Translations under genes and position numbers: made by a program
The notes under the pieces: generated by a model
Told to the model about the DNA's origin: nothing
The model's input: only the letters and a program-made list of their open reading frames with translations
Databases searched by the model: none
Shown: positions 39,331-47,673 of the stretch, in pieces
Layout: every line of letters starts with the position of its first letter
Numbering within the stretch: the stretch's first letter is position 1
NCBI RefSeq assembly: GCF_030546755.1
Contig: NZ_JAUOPE010000004.1
Coordinates: 186,001-250,000 of the forward strand
DNA length: 64,000 bases
From: Colwellia sp. 1_MG-2023
Lineage (GTDB): Bacteria; Pseudomonadota; Gammaproteobacteria; Enterobacterales; Alteromonadaceae
Reading direction: 5' to 3'

Positions 39331-39410
39331 AATGGTGGTGACATGAATGGTGACATAAACTTAAAAACACCACTTTTTTTAGCCATTTTTCTAAATTATG
39401 TCACCACTTT
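39331..39410. other. Repeated GGTGACAT sites before the integrase (putative arm sites of attL)
   Basis: GGTGACAT occurs twice in direct orientation (39337-39344 and 39349-39356, 12 bases apart). It occurs once inverted as ATGTCACC within ATGTCACCAC (39398-39407), which mirrors GTGGTGACAT (39335-39344). Such spaced repeats between an integration target and a DUF4102-type integrase gene are typical arm-type binding sites. The core crossover site should be in the yicC 3' end or just after it. It cannot be defined without the other end of the element. Confidence 0.6.
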
Positions 39411-39439
39411 AAGCTTAACTAACTGAGTAATATAGAAAA

Positions 39440-40618
39440 ATGAATGACAAACAAGTTAAATCTCTGATTAAACAAGGTGAACACGGCAGACACGCAGTAG
39501 GTAACGGTTTATATCTACGTATTGCTAACAACAGCATTGGTTACTGGGTTATTCGATACTCCATCAATAAAAAGCGCCGAGAAGTAACAGTTGGGAAGTA
39601 TCCAAACTTATCTTTGGCTGACGCAAAATTTGAAGCTGCGCGAATAAAAGTTGATGTTAGCAATGGCATCGACCCAATAGCAGAGAAAAAACGCAATGAA
39701 ACGCAACAATTCAATACGGTTGATGATCTCGCTAGCGACTGGCTTAAAGAGTGTGAGAAACGCCTTAAACACCCCAATATACCACGGCGGGTGTATACCA
39801 AAGATATTGCCCCTACAATTGGTGAGCTAGGTATTGATCAAGTAACGCCTCGTGATATCCGAGCAATTATTAATAAAATAACTGAAAGTAATCGGCCAAC
39901 TATAGCCAATGATTGTTTGATGTACTGTAAACAGCTATTTAGGCACGCTATAAAGCTCGATTTACGTACTTCTAACCCCGCTGAAGCATTTACTGTAAGT
40001 GATGCCGGAGGCGTTGAAAAAAGCCGTAGCAGAGCATTATCAATTGATGAGCTTTCATTAGCGTTTAAATGCTTACGTGAAAACCATAACCAATTTACTC
40101 GTGAAAATTATTTAGCTGTTGCACTACTTCTTTGTTTAGGTGTACGAAAAGGCGAACTGGTGGCCGCCAAATGGCAGGAGTTTGATTTCAACGAAGCTCT
40201 TTGGCATATTCCACAAGAACGAAGTAAAACCGGGCGTGGAATATCAGTACCGCTATCACCTATTGTTATTGAATGGTTAAAAGAACTTCAAGTTAGGGCT
40301 TACGGCTCAGAGTTTGTTTTTCCCAATAGACGAGCAAGCAAACGTTTTGGACATATCAGCCCAGACACCATAAATGCTGCTGTTCAAAAGTTATTCCGTG
40401 AAGAAAAAATGCCTGTTGAACATTTTACGGTGCATGATCTTCGCCGTACTTGTCGAAGCTTATTAGCTGAAGCTGGTGTGGCTGGTCACGTTGCTGAAAG
40501 ATGCCTTAACCACAAATTAAAAGGAGTTGAAGGCATTTATGATCGATATGATTATCTGGATGAGAGGAGGACAGCCTTAAATGCACTGACCATCAGTTTA
40601 AGCGTTTATATAAATTAG
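39440..40618 (+). CDS. Tyrosine recombinase/integrase with DUF4102 arm-binding domain
   Basis: A 392-residue site-specific recombinase. An N-terminal arm-type domain (about 1-90; GLYLRIANNSIGYWVIRYSI) and SAM-like core (about 100-185) precede a catalytic domain. That domain has the first Arg in GVRKGELVAAKW, HDLRR (His-x2-Arg), the second His in CLNHKL, and a C-terminal Tyr in IYDRYDY. Its gene starts about 210 bp past yicC in the same orientation, the position of island integrases that target yicC. It is complete and probably functional. It marks the left boundary of the element. Confidence 0.93.
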   Translation: MNDKQVKSLIKQGEHGRHAVGNGLYLRIANNSIGYWVIRYSINKKRREVTVGKYPNLSLADAKFEAARIKVDVSNGIDPIAEKKRNETQQFNTVDDLASDWLKECEKRLKHPNIPRRVYTKDIAPTIGELGIDQVTPRDIRAIINKITESNRPTIANDCLMYCKQLFRHAIKLDLRTSNPAEAFTVSDAGGVEKSRSRALSIDELSLAFKCLRENHNQFTRENYLAVALLLCLGVRKGELVAAKWQEFDFNEALWHIPQERSKTGRGISVPLSPIVIEWLKELQVRAYGSEFVFPNRRASKRFGHISPDTINAAVQKLFREEKMPVEHFTVHDLRRTCRSLLAEAGVAGHVAERCLNHKLKGVEGIYDRYDYLDERRTALNALTISLSVYIN

Positions 40619-40835
40619 CATTTTATTAAATTTATAGTCTTTATTACATGGTACTTACGTCACTTTTCCTATCAATGAGGTCTGATTTTAAAATATCTTT
40701 AAACAAAACTATAAGTCAGTCCGCTAGTCGCACTTGTATTTTTACTCCAATAAGTGGGCTTTATTCGAGGTGAAATCCAATTAACAATGAGGTCAAATTG
40801 CCAAAGAAAACACTAACAGAAGAAATTAAATGTGA

Positions 40836-40884
40836 AAAGGTACTTATTATCAGCTAATCTTATAAGTTGATAATAAGTACCTTT
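40836..40884. repeat. 17-bp perfect inverted repeat
   Basis: Perfect 17-base arms (40836-40852, AAAGGTACTTATTATCA, and 40868-40884) enclose a 15-base loop. No T-run follows. It lies in a 314-bp gene-free stretch (40619-40932) after the integrase and 48 bp before the solute-binding gene. It may be a terminator-like stem, an operator or a leader structure. Confidence 0.75.
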
Positions 40885-40932
40885 AACCTTCTATGAGCTG
40901 TGCCTTTTTCAAATTAAATTATTGGTATTGTA

Positions 40933-41724
40933 ATGTCATTAATGAATTGTTTTAACCTATTAGTTTATTGTTATTTGATTTTCTCGCCTAATGTTTTCGC
41001 TGCTAAAGAAGTCTCTAATGCGATAAGTGTAATAGACTTGTACCCTTGGGGGCATTCTCCCGCTAACCCCCAAGGTATTGTTCCAGAGTTTCTTCAGTTA
41101 TTATCCGAAGAAACTGATACAATGTACCAAGCAATCATCAAGCCTTATGCTCGCGTAGAAAGTGATTTACGACATGGTAAAACTGAATTTTCTGTATTGG
41201 CAGGAGGAGCTAATAATAGAGAGGATTATGTAGTGCCCGGACCGGTCATCTATGAGCTTAATTTTGGGATCATCGTTAGGAATGACAGCGATATAAATTC
41301 ACTTCATGACTTAGTCGGAGCTCATATTGCGATTATGAATGGATTAAAATTGTCTGATTGCTTTAATTTTACTGAGTTTAAGCCAAGTTTCGTGACAAAC
41401 TGTCACTCTCAAATCACTGAGTTTTATCGCGTACCGGTGCTTAATTATCACAGGGGGCTAATGATGCTAGATGCTGGTCGAGTAAAAGGCGTAATAGTTT
41501 CGAACTCTACTATCAAAAGACATCTGAGAAACCTGAAACCCGAGGAGAAACTGTCGAACATAGACGAGTACTCGGACATATTGGAATTGGAAAAGGTGCC
41601 GGTGCAAGTCATTTATTCTAAAACTAGCTATAATGAGAAACGCGTAAAAAAAACAAACGCCGCCATTGACGCCATGTTGAATAATGGCCTTAGGAAAAAA
41701 ATTCGTTCCGTATTGAATCTATAA
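40933..41724 (+). CDS. Periplasmic solute-binding protein-like (SBP_bac_3 type)
   Basis: A 263-residue exported protein. The signal peptide ends FAAKE. The body is like a type II periplasmic amino-acid-binding fold, with VIDLYPWGHSPANPQGIVPEFL, YARVESDLRHGKTEFSVLAGG and VRNDSDINSLHDLVGAHIAIMNG. No permease or ATPase is near, so it probably serves as a sensor input or orphan binding protein. It has two Cys (DCFNFT, TNCHSQ) that may pair. The ligand is unknown. Confidence 0.72.
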   Translation: MSLMNCFNLLVYCYLIFSPNVFAAKEVSNAISVIDLYPWGHSPANPQGIVPEFLQLLSEETDTMYQAIIKPYARVESDLRHGKTEFSVLAGGANNREDYVVPGPVIYELNFGIIVRNDSDINSLHDLVGAHIAIMNGLKLSDCFNFTEFKPSFVTNCHSQITEFYRVPVLNYHRGLMMLDAGRVKGVIVSNSTIKRHLRNLKPEEKLSNIDEYSDILELEKVPVQVIYSKTSYNEKRVKKTNAAIDAMLNNGLRKKIRSVLNL

Positions 41725-42161
41725 CTAGTCTTTGGAATTCACGTTTCAAAGAATCAGTATCTTGTTTTTAATAGCTAATTTTTATAATTTGTGAATCTAA
41801 ATTTAGACATTGGAAAACCTGCACCTTAGCCAACAGCAAGTGTCACTTCTGTTAAAAAAATCAAAAAGTTTTTCTAAGCCCAACTGGCGTTCATTATATC
41901 TGGTTGAGGGAAAACATGAATACTGTGGCAATGCGCGCTCAGTAGGCCTGACTAGCTGAAACTGCTTAACTAAGAACTAGCTAGTTTAATAACTGGCTGA
42001 TATCCTATTTACCACAAAGTCGCACGGTAATTAGACCGACTAGACCGACAATTTCCCTTGGTAACTAATACATTTTAAATAGTGTAACAGTAGACATACC
42101 TCTCTAAGAAATCTAAACCCTTACTCAGACATACTAATAACGCGCTAAAAATATCCAAACT
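41725..42161. other. Gene-free stretch, 437 bp
   Basis: No supported gene, tRNA or strong terminator was seen. It holds only a 49-codon frame from TTG 41810 to 41959 without recognisable similarity, and short tetranucleotide-rich repeats (CTAGCTAG-like) near 41950-41990. It may be degraded sequence in the element. Confidence 0.5.
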
Positions 42162-42554
42162 CTACTTATTACTCAAAATACCAATAGGCTTTATCGTTGG
42201 TTTCTCCATAAGTAATTCTTCCGCATTGGCCATTAATAACTTAGCGATATCCCCATTAAGGTGAACTTGTCTACCCTCTTCATCATGGAAGGTATCAAAA
42301 ATACCGAATGTTGACTCATCTATCTGAAAAGCGTACCAAGTAAGTGTTTGCTCTTCCTTTTCTGCCAAAATAATAGCGTTTGAAATTAATTGACCAACAT
42401 CAGCCTCTTTTCCTGGCTTAGCTTTTAGTGTAACTAAGAAACCTAAGTTCTTACTTGGAATCTGATTACTCACTGGCTCTGCAAAGGTGTACAAACTAAA
42501 CATACTAATAAGGGCGAATACCACCCCAATAACTTGACTCTTGTTTTTATTCAT
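42162..42554 (-). CDS. Exported antibiotic-biosynthesis-monooxygenase (ABM) domain protein
   Basis: A 130-residue protein with a clear signal peptide (VVFALISMFSLYTFAEP) followed by a single ABM-fold domain: LGFLVTLKAKPGKEADVGQLI, TLTWYAFQIDESTFGIFDTFHDEEGRQVHL. ABM domains are small dimeric ferredoxin-like folds that oxidise quinols or polyphenols, or only bind ligands. Most are cytoplasmic, so export is unusual. It is divergent from a second, cytoplasmic ABM gene about 240 bp away. Confidence 0.82.
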   Translation of the reverse strand: MNKNKSQVIGVVFALISMFSLYTFAEPVSNQIPSKNLGFLVTLKAKPGKEADVGQLISNAIILAEKEEQTLTWYAFQIDESTFGIFDTFHDEEGRQVHLNGDIAKLLMANAEELLMEKPTIKPIGILSNK

Positions 42555-42791
42555 TTATCTCATTTCCTTCATTATTAAATAGTTGTATATGGCTAGTCAT
42601 CAATCTGCTAACCACAACACAAAATTTACCCATATCAAATCTAATTGGAAACAGCATTGGCGTATATTAACTTTCAAAATATTTTTGATAATAATTCTAA
42701 TGAATGGCTGTTTTTTAGTTACAACAACAAGCGTAGATTTAGTGCGTCGATCGAGACAAACACATTAATTAATAATCTAAGGTTCAATCAA

Positions 42792-43082
42792 ATGGCTAAG
42801 CTAACAATTGTTGCAAATATTATTGCTAATACAAACAAAGTTGAATTGGTAAAGGCTGAGTTATTAAAACTCATAGAAATCACACGTGCAGAGGAAGGGT
42901 GTATTAATTATGACCTGCACCAAGATAATGAAAATCCAGCACATTTCGTGTTTTACGAAAACTGGGAGAATCGTGAATTATGGCAAAAACACATGGCAAA
43001 TAATCATTTGAGTGAGTATATGAAAGCAACTGAAGGCGCAGTGGCTGAGTTTACGTTAAACGAGATGTCAATTATTGGTTAA
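42792..43082 (+). CDS. Putative quinol monooxygenase, YgiN-like ABM protein
   Basis: A 96-residue cytoplasmic ABM domain. It shows KLTIVANIIANTNKVELVKAELLKLI, EEGCINYDLHQDNENPAHFVFYENWENRELW and HMANNHLSEYM, the standard YgiN/YdhR layout. ATG 42792 with AAGG nine bases upstream gives the usual length. The frame is open further up, but that part has no similarity. Within a redox/electrophile gene group, a role in quinone handling is plausible. Confidence 0.87.
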   Translation: MAKLTIVANIIANTNKVELVKAELLKLIEITRAEEGCINYDLHQDNENPAHFVFYENWENRELWQKHMANNHLSEYMKATEGAVAEFTLNEMSIIG

Positions 43083-43111
43083 TAAGACAGAGCTCATATT
43101 TTTTACTATAC

Positions 43112-43136
43112 CCGCACTGAGAATAGTTCAGTGCGG
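43112..43136. repeat. Stem-loop between ABM and VOC genes
   Basis: A nine-base perfect stem, CCGCACTGA / TCAGTGCGG, with a seven-base loop. It lies 29 bp after the ABM gene and before the VOC gene. Only a poor T-tract follows, so it may be a weak terminator or a processing stem. Confidence 0.6.
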
Positions 43137-43162
43137 TGTTATAGCTTAGGAAGTTACACTTT

Positions 43163-43543
43163 ATGAAAGTAAAGTTCGATCACATCTCTTTGTCTGCTAA
43201 AAACCCGGAAAAAATGAAAGACTTTCTGGTTTCGCTTTTGGGTTTATCAGTTGGAAATCGTGAAGGGTTACCTTTCGATGGATACTTTTTGTATTTGGGT
43301 AAAGACGATGTCATTCATATATTTGGAAAACAGTTTAATTCAATAAAACATAATCAAAACAGTTCGGAGAATCCAATTGTAGATCATGTCAGTTTTTTCT
43401 CTGACAATTCTATTGAATTGATGAATCGAATCAATCAACTGGGGGCTCCTTACAAAATAATATCAAATGCGAGTTTAGGCTTTAAACAATATTTTGTTCA
43501 AGCACCAGAGGGGTTGGTTATAGAAGTTAAGGTGGAGCATTAG
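43163..43543 (+). CDS. VOC-family (glyoxalase/bleomycin-resistance fold) protein
   Basis: A 126-residue single vicinal-oxygen-chelate domain. It begins VKFDHISLSAKNPEKMKDFLV with a metal-ligand His, has LYLGKDDVIHIFG and DHVSFFSDN, and ends VQAPEGLVIEVKVEH with the ligand Glu. Members act as glyoxalases, dioxygenases or drug-binding proteins; the substrate cannot be told. It is seven bases before the 2OG oxygenase gene, so the two form an operon. Confidence 0.82.
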   Translation: MKVKFDHISLSAKNPEKMKDFLVSLLGLSVGNREGLPFDGYFLYLGKDDVIHIFGKQFNSIKHNQNSSENPIVDHVSFFSDNSIELMNRINQLGAPYKIISNASLGFKQYFVQAPEGLVIEVKVEH

Positions 43544-43549
43544 AATAAT

Positions 43550-44320
43550 ATGGAAGCGCTATTAAATGACTTTTATATAGTCGCATATGAAGCTGGAGCT
43601 GAAAACCTCCGAATTCCAACATGGGCCAACCGCAATACGAACCCCCTTAAATTGTCACGTTCATTCCAAGAAGTGAAAAGAAAAGAGGTGTCGGGGGTGC
43701 CAGGGGCGTTTATTTTAGAAAATGTATTTTCTACTGATGAAATAGAAAAGTTTATAAAAGTTTCTGAATCATTACAGTACCAAGCAGACGCAGCGGTTTC
43801 ATTACCGAGAAATGTGCGGCATAACGACAATGTTACTTGGGTTGTTGATGAAGAAACCGATCAAATTATTTGGGATCGAGTAGGGACACTTATTAACAGT
43901 AATACAAAGATATTCAATGATAAGTCTGCGGTGGGTATAAACGCGCGATTTCGTTTTTACCGATATAAGGACGGTGACTATTTTGATTTTCATACAGATG
44001 GTTCTTGGCCAGGCAGTAGGGTTGTGAATGAAACGCTTATCCATAATCATTATTTAAATCAATGGAGCCAAATGACCTTCCTTATTCTCCTGTCTGAGAA
44101 CTTTGAAGGAGGGGCAACACAGTTTCTAACCGACAATAACTCTTCTCCTGCTCCAACAAGAAAGCTGCATGATGCTAAAGTAAATTCAGTTCGAATGTCG
44201 GCTGGTAGTGTTTTGTGCTTTCCACATGGAAATCATCCGTTGCATTGTTTACACGCGTCAGAACAAGTTACAAAGGGCGTGAAATATATCATTCGTACAG
44301 ATGTACTTTTCGAACTCTAA
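43550..44320 (+). CDS. 2-oxoglutarate/Fe(II) oxygenase, prolyl-4-hydroxylase-like
   Basis: A 256-residue dioxygenase. The iron ligands are visible as His and Asp in YFDFHTDGSWPG and a distal His in HPLHCLHASE. The 2OG-binding Arg/Lys follows in VKYIIRTDVLF. RFRFYRYKDGDY and FEGGATQFLTD are typical of the P4Hc domain. The first 50 residues are not conserved family sequence. The target, whether a small molecule or a protein, is unknown. A TauE/SafE fragment follows directly. Confidence 0.85.
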   Translation: MEALLNDFYIVAYEAGAENLRIPTWANRNTNPLKLSRSFQEVKRKEVSGVPGAFILENVFSTDEIEKFIKVSESLQYQADAAVSLPRNVRHNDNVTWVVDEETDQIIWDRVGTLINSNTKIFNDKSAVGINARFRFYRYKDGDYFDFHTDGSWPGSRVVNETLIHNHYLNQWSQMTFLILLSENFEGGATQFLTDNNSSPAPTRKLHDAKVNSVRMSAGSVLCFPHGNHPLHCLHASEQVTKGVKYIIRTDVLFEL

Positions 44321-44336
44321 TACTTTGGGAGACCTT

Positions 44337-44441
44337 ATGATAACTGATATTTGGTTTTATGTTGCAGCTATCCCAGCCGTATTTTTATGGTATGGGGAAA
44401 GGAGGTGTTGGAGTTCGCACGGATGTTTGGGCTGTAAATAA
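44337..44441 (+). pseudogene. N-terminal fragment of a TauE/SafE-like permease
   Basis: The first 17 codons, MITDIWFYVAAIPAVFL, match the first helix of TauE/SafE (DUF81) permeases. After that the frame should read G-x-GKGGxG. That motif appears only in another frame (bases about 44393-44415, GKGGVGV), so a frameshift plus loss of the rest has occurred. It may instead be a tiny real protein, but a decayed permease is more likely. Confidence 0.55.
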
Positions 44442-44558
44442 GATTTCTCAGGAGTTAATTTATAAAATAAGTTATTTAATCTCATTTATTACAGATATAT
44501 AAATGACATTCTTTTTACTTTGACAATCCTTAAGGCGGGTGATACGTAGCGCACCCTA

Positions 44559-45476
44559 TTAAAGTATTTTATTTTCAGTTAGCTTATTAATAACATCATT
44601 CGTCTTTTTCTTTAAGAAGTCTCGCAATAGCCTTACAGCTGGTGTGATAGTTTGTCTGCTAGGGCAAACTATCCAAAGCTCTGTCGATGTTGGCTCATAA
44701 TCCTTCATAACCCTAACTACCTTTTTAGCTAACAAGTCATTAGACATGTCCAAACAAGATTTTTTAGCTAGGCCTTTTCCGGCAATACACCAACGCCTTA
44801 CCAAATCAGCGTCATTGGTTTTTCTATTACTAACGGCTTTGACTTTGAAAGTTTCATTATTGCGTGAAAAACGCCAATGGGAGTCGACTAATTCATGTAA
44901 TTGATATAACAGTGCGTTATGTTCCGTTATATCTTGAGGTATCTTAGGTTGACCGTATCGTTCTATATATAGTGGTGCGGCACACAACACTCTTCTTACA
45001 TCACAAATTTTGAACCCATAAAGGTTCTCATCGACCAAAGAGCCGTAACGAATTGCTATATCAACAGAATCTTTGTAAAGGTCGATATTCCTGTCTGCAA
45101 TATGTATGCTTAACTTTATGTCCTGATGCTCTTCTGTGAACTCGTCTAACCAAGGAAGTATTATGTTTCGGCCTAAATCCGAGGGAACAGACAGCCTTAA
45201 CTCACCACTTATTACGTCTTTTTCAGTGCGTACATTTTGTTTTGCAATATTGAGTGCATTTAAACCCTCCATACACTGAGGAATATACCTCTCTCCAGCA
45301 GTAGATAATCTAAGTCGCCTAGTCGTTCTGATAAAAAGCTCTGCACCCAGTTCACGTTCAACTCTTTTAATAGCCACACTGGCTGTAGCTGTGCGCATAT
45401 TCATACTCTCAGCCGCCGCTGTGATGCTCTTAAACTCAGCAACTCTTAACACAATATTTAAATCTTCAAGTAACAT
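44559..45476 (-). CDS. LysR-family transcriptional regulator
   Basis: A 305-residue LTTR. The N-terminal winged helix (MLLEDLNIVLRVAEFKSITAAAESMNMRT, read in part) has RVERELGAELFIRTTRRLRL. The effector domain begins ISGELRLSVPSDLGRN and includes IAIRYGSLVDENLYG. It is divergent from the royal-jelly-family gene, the usual LysR arrangement, so that gene is its likely target. Members of this CrgA-like subgroup often control oxidoreductases that respond to electrophiles. Confidence 0.93.
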   Translation of the reverse strand: MLLEDLNIVLRVAEFKSITAAAESMNMRTATASVAIKRVERELGAELFIRTTRRLRLSTAGERYIPQCMEGLNALNIAKQNVRTEKDVISGELRLSVPSDLGRNIILPWLDEFTEEHQDIKLSIHIADRNIDLYKDSVDIAIRYGSLVDENLYGFKICDVRRVLCAAPLYIERYGQPKIPQDITEHNALLYQLHELVDSHWRFSRNNETFKVKAVSNRKTNDADLVRRWCIAGKGLAKKSCLDMSNDLLAKKVVRVMKDYEPTSTELWIVCPSRQTITPAVRLLRDFLKKKTNDVINKLTENKIL

Positions 45477-45692
45477 AATGAATGAATAAAGTTGCCTAAA
45501 AAGAAAAATTAGACATTAGTTATAAAGTTTATCAACAACTTTTTCAAATATTTTTAGATAATGAATCAAATAGTAAGCTGTTTTTTATTGCTAATTAAAC
45601 GACTACCCTTAAATATGTTACTTGAAGGATGCAGAACTAAGGCAAACCTAAAAGATTCATTTGTACACAAAGCTAAAAATAGAGGAAATATA

Positions 45693-46796
45693 ATGAAAGT
45701 ACTTAAGAGAAGTTTATTATCTGTGGCAGTTGGTTTGACAGTGATTGTATCATCGCCAATTAAGGCGGTCGAGGTCGGTGAATTAGAGGCAGTAACACAA
45801 TTTAACGATACGCGTGGTGGTGGGATTACCGTTACGCCAGACGGCCGTATTGTTATTAGCATGCATCCTTTGGATAACCCTAAATATAGAGTGGTAGAGG
45901 TGATGGCGAATGGGACGAAAAAACCTTTCCCAACGGTTGATTGGGCTGATGGGCCGGAGATCGGTAAGGTAGGGCTTACGTCTGTAATCGGTGTACACAC
46001 TGATTCAAATGGTATTGTGTGGATTTTAGACATGGGTAGCGAAACGACGCCCGCTCAGTTTATCGCCTGGGATAGTGTGAAAAACAAACTTCATAATACT
46101 ATTATTATCGATCAAGTAGCTTTACAGCCGAATTCATTTATCCAAGATTTCGCTATCGATGAAAAGCACGGTAAGATTTATATTGCTGATATGACGTTTG
46201 GCAATTTTATGGGAGCGACTAAGCCAGCAATAATTGTTGTTGATGTGAAAACAGGTAAGTCCAAACGTGTCTTGGAGAATACTGAACAATTAATGCCTGA
46301 AGATATCGATATTGTTATTGAAGCTTCATTATTGGCATCAAAAACCAAAGAAGGTAAAACCAATAATTTGCGCTTTGGTTTAAATCCAATTGCAATTGAT
46401 GAAGCAAACAATTGGTTATATTTTGGCGCGTTTAGTGGCACAAAAATATATAGGCTACCAACGTCACTGATTGCGGATAGCAAAACCTCTTCCAATAAAC
46501 TTAAGAAAAGCATTGAAGTATTTGGCCCTAAAAATCCAAGCGATGGTATTGCATTTGCGCCAGGAGGCGGAATTCTTGCAACCGACTTAGAGAATAGTGC
46601 GATTGGTTTGACAACTAAAGGCAAATACCAAACATTGATCAAAGATAAAAAGTTATCATGGCCTGACAGTCTTGCTGTGAGCAACGGCTATATATATGTA
46701 ACACAAGATCAGTTGCACCAACACCCCGCATTTAGTCAAGGGTTAGGTAATGCCAAGGCCCCTTACACACTTTATAGGTTCAAGTACCAACCTTAG
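45693..46796 (+). CDS. Exported major royal jelly/yellow-family protein
   Basis: A 367-residue six-bladed propeller protein with a signal peptide (ends SPIKAVE). It shows GGGITVTPDGRIVISMHPLDNPKYRV, DSNGIVWILDMGS, FGLNPIAIDEANNWLYFGAFSGTKIYRLP and a C-terminal SWPDSLAVSNGYIYVT, typical of bacterial MRJP proteins. Start ATG 45693 with AGAGGA upstream. Divergent from LysR. The substrate is unknown; relatives include dopachrome-type and lactonase-like enzymes. Confidence 0.85.
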   Translation: MKVLKRSLLSVAVGLTVIVSSPIKAVEVGELEAVTQFNDTRGGGITVTPDGRIVISMHPLDNPKYRVVEVMANGTKKPFPTVDWADGPEIGKVGLTSVIGVHTDSNGIVWILDMGSETTPAQFIAWDSVKNKLHNTIIIDQVALQPNSFIQDFAIDEKHGKIYIADMTFGNFMGATKPAIIVVDVKTGKSKRVLENTEQLMPEDIDIVIEASLLASKTKEGKTNNLRFGLNPIAIDEANNWLYFGAFSGTKIYRLPTSLIADSKTSSNKLKKSIEVFGPKNPSDGIAFAPGGGILATDLENSAIGLTTKGKYQTLIKDKKLSWPDSLAVSNGYIYVTQDQLHQHPAFSQGLGNAKAPYTLYRFKYQP

Positions 46797-46862
46797 TAAA
46801 TATTGTTTAGTGGATGCACTAATGTATCCACTAAACACAGTGGTCATATAGCGTTAGGATTT

Positions 46863-47501
46863 ATGATGAAACTTTATATTTATAAACATTGCCCCTTTTG
46901 TGCACGTGTGCGTTTTATTGCGAGACAATTAAAAATTGAGATAGAAGAAGTTGTTATTGAATTTGATGATAGTGCTACCCCAATAGATTTAATTGGTAAA
47001 CGTAGCGTACCAATACTCGTTGCAGATGATGAAACTGTAATGGCAGAAAGCCTAGATATCATCGCGCACTTTAAATCTCTTGCTGGAATATCAGTCCCAC
47101 AAAAACCAGAGTTAAGTACCTTGGAGTGGCAATCTGCTGCCTTTCCATTAATTCAACAAATTGGTTATCCGAGATGGCACCTACTGGGTTTAGAAGAGTT
47201 TAAAACATATTCAAGCCGGCTATTCTGGAAAGAGCGTAAGCAAACACCTGAATTAAAATTTGATAATTTATTAAAAAATTCGACAGCAATCGTATCGAAG
47301 ATTAATAGTCATATTGAATTACTCGAGTCCAACCACAAAATGCTATCTGATTTACCACTTTTGGATCAAGCTATTCACTTCTCTTTATTAAGGGGACTTT
47401 ACAGCACGACCGATATAAAGAATACAACCGAAGCTTACCACTGGGTTCAGTCAAAAAGTGAGGAATTGGGAATAGAGTTACTGGTAAGTTCCAATTACTA
47501 A
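46863..47501 (+). CDS. grxB: Glutaredoxin 2
   Basis: A 212-residue GST-fold glutaredoxin. It starts MMKLYIYKHCPFCARVRF with the CPFC redox site and has the glutathione-binding cis-Pro in KRSVPILVADD and AESLDIIAHF. A helical C-terminal domain completes the normal GrxB length. I use ATG 46863 after TAGGA; the longer frame to 46803 is unlikely. It sits about 66 bp after the royal-jelly-family gene on the same strand. Confidence 0.9.
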   Translation: MMKLYIYKHCPFCARVRFIARQLKIEIEEVVIEFDDSATPIDLIGKRSVPILVADDETVMAESLDIIAHFKSLAGISVPQKPELSTLEWQSAAFPLIQQIGYPRWHLLGLEEFKTYSSRLFWKERKQTPELKFDNLLKNSTAIVSKINSHIELLESNHKMLSDLPLLDQAIHFSLLRGLYSTTDIKNTTEAYHWVQSKSEELGIELLVSSNY

Positions 47502-47673
47502 TAAGGAAGACTTTAATGAATTATCCGACAAACAAAACCATTATAATTTGGGTAAAATAGAATTTTAGTTTAACAGTCATAATTCCACTAAATCTGAGCC
47601 ACTAGAAACTTAAGGTTAATATCTTAAGCTAAAATAAAGATATTAATCTTTAATACAAAAGGTTAAAGAATGT

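Noticed and set aside
41810-41959. A 49-codon frame from a TTG start in the gap after the solute-binding gene
   Set aside because: It has reasonable composition but no ribosome-binding site, no ATG and no similarity that I recognise; treated as chance or a relic.
42583-42768. 61-codon frame in the spacer between the two ABM genes
   Set aside because: No similarity or ribosome-binding site; it lies in the divergent promoter region and overlaps the unlikely long form of the next gene.
45477-45692. Similarity of the LysR divergent promoter to the duplicated promoter element
   Set aside because: Only an AT-rich string resembles it on the reverse strand; too weak to claim an operator.
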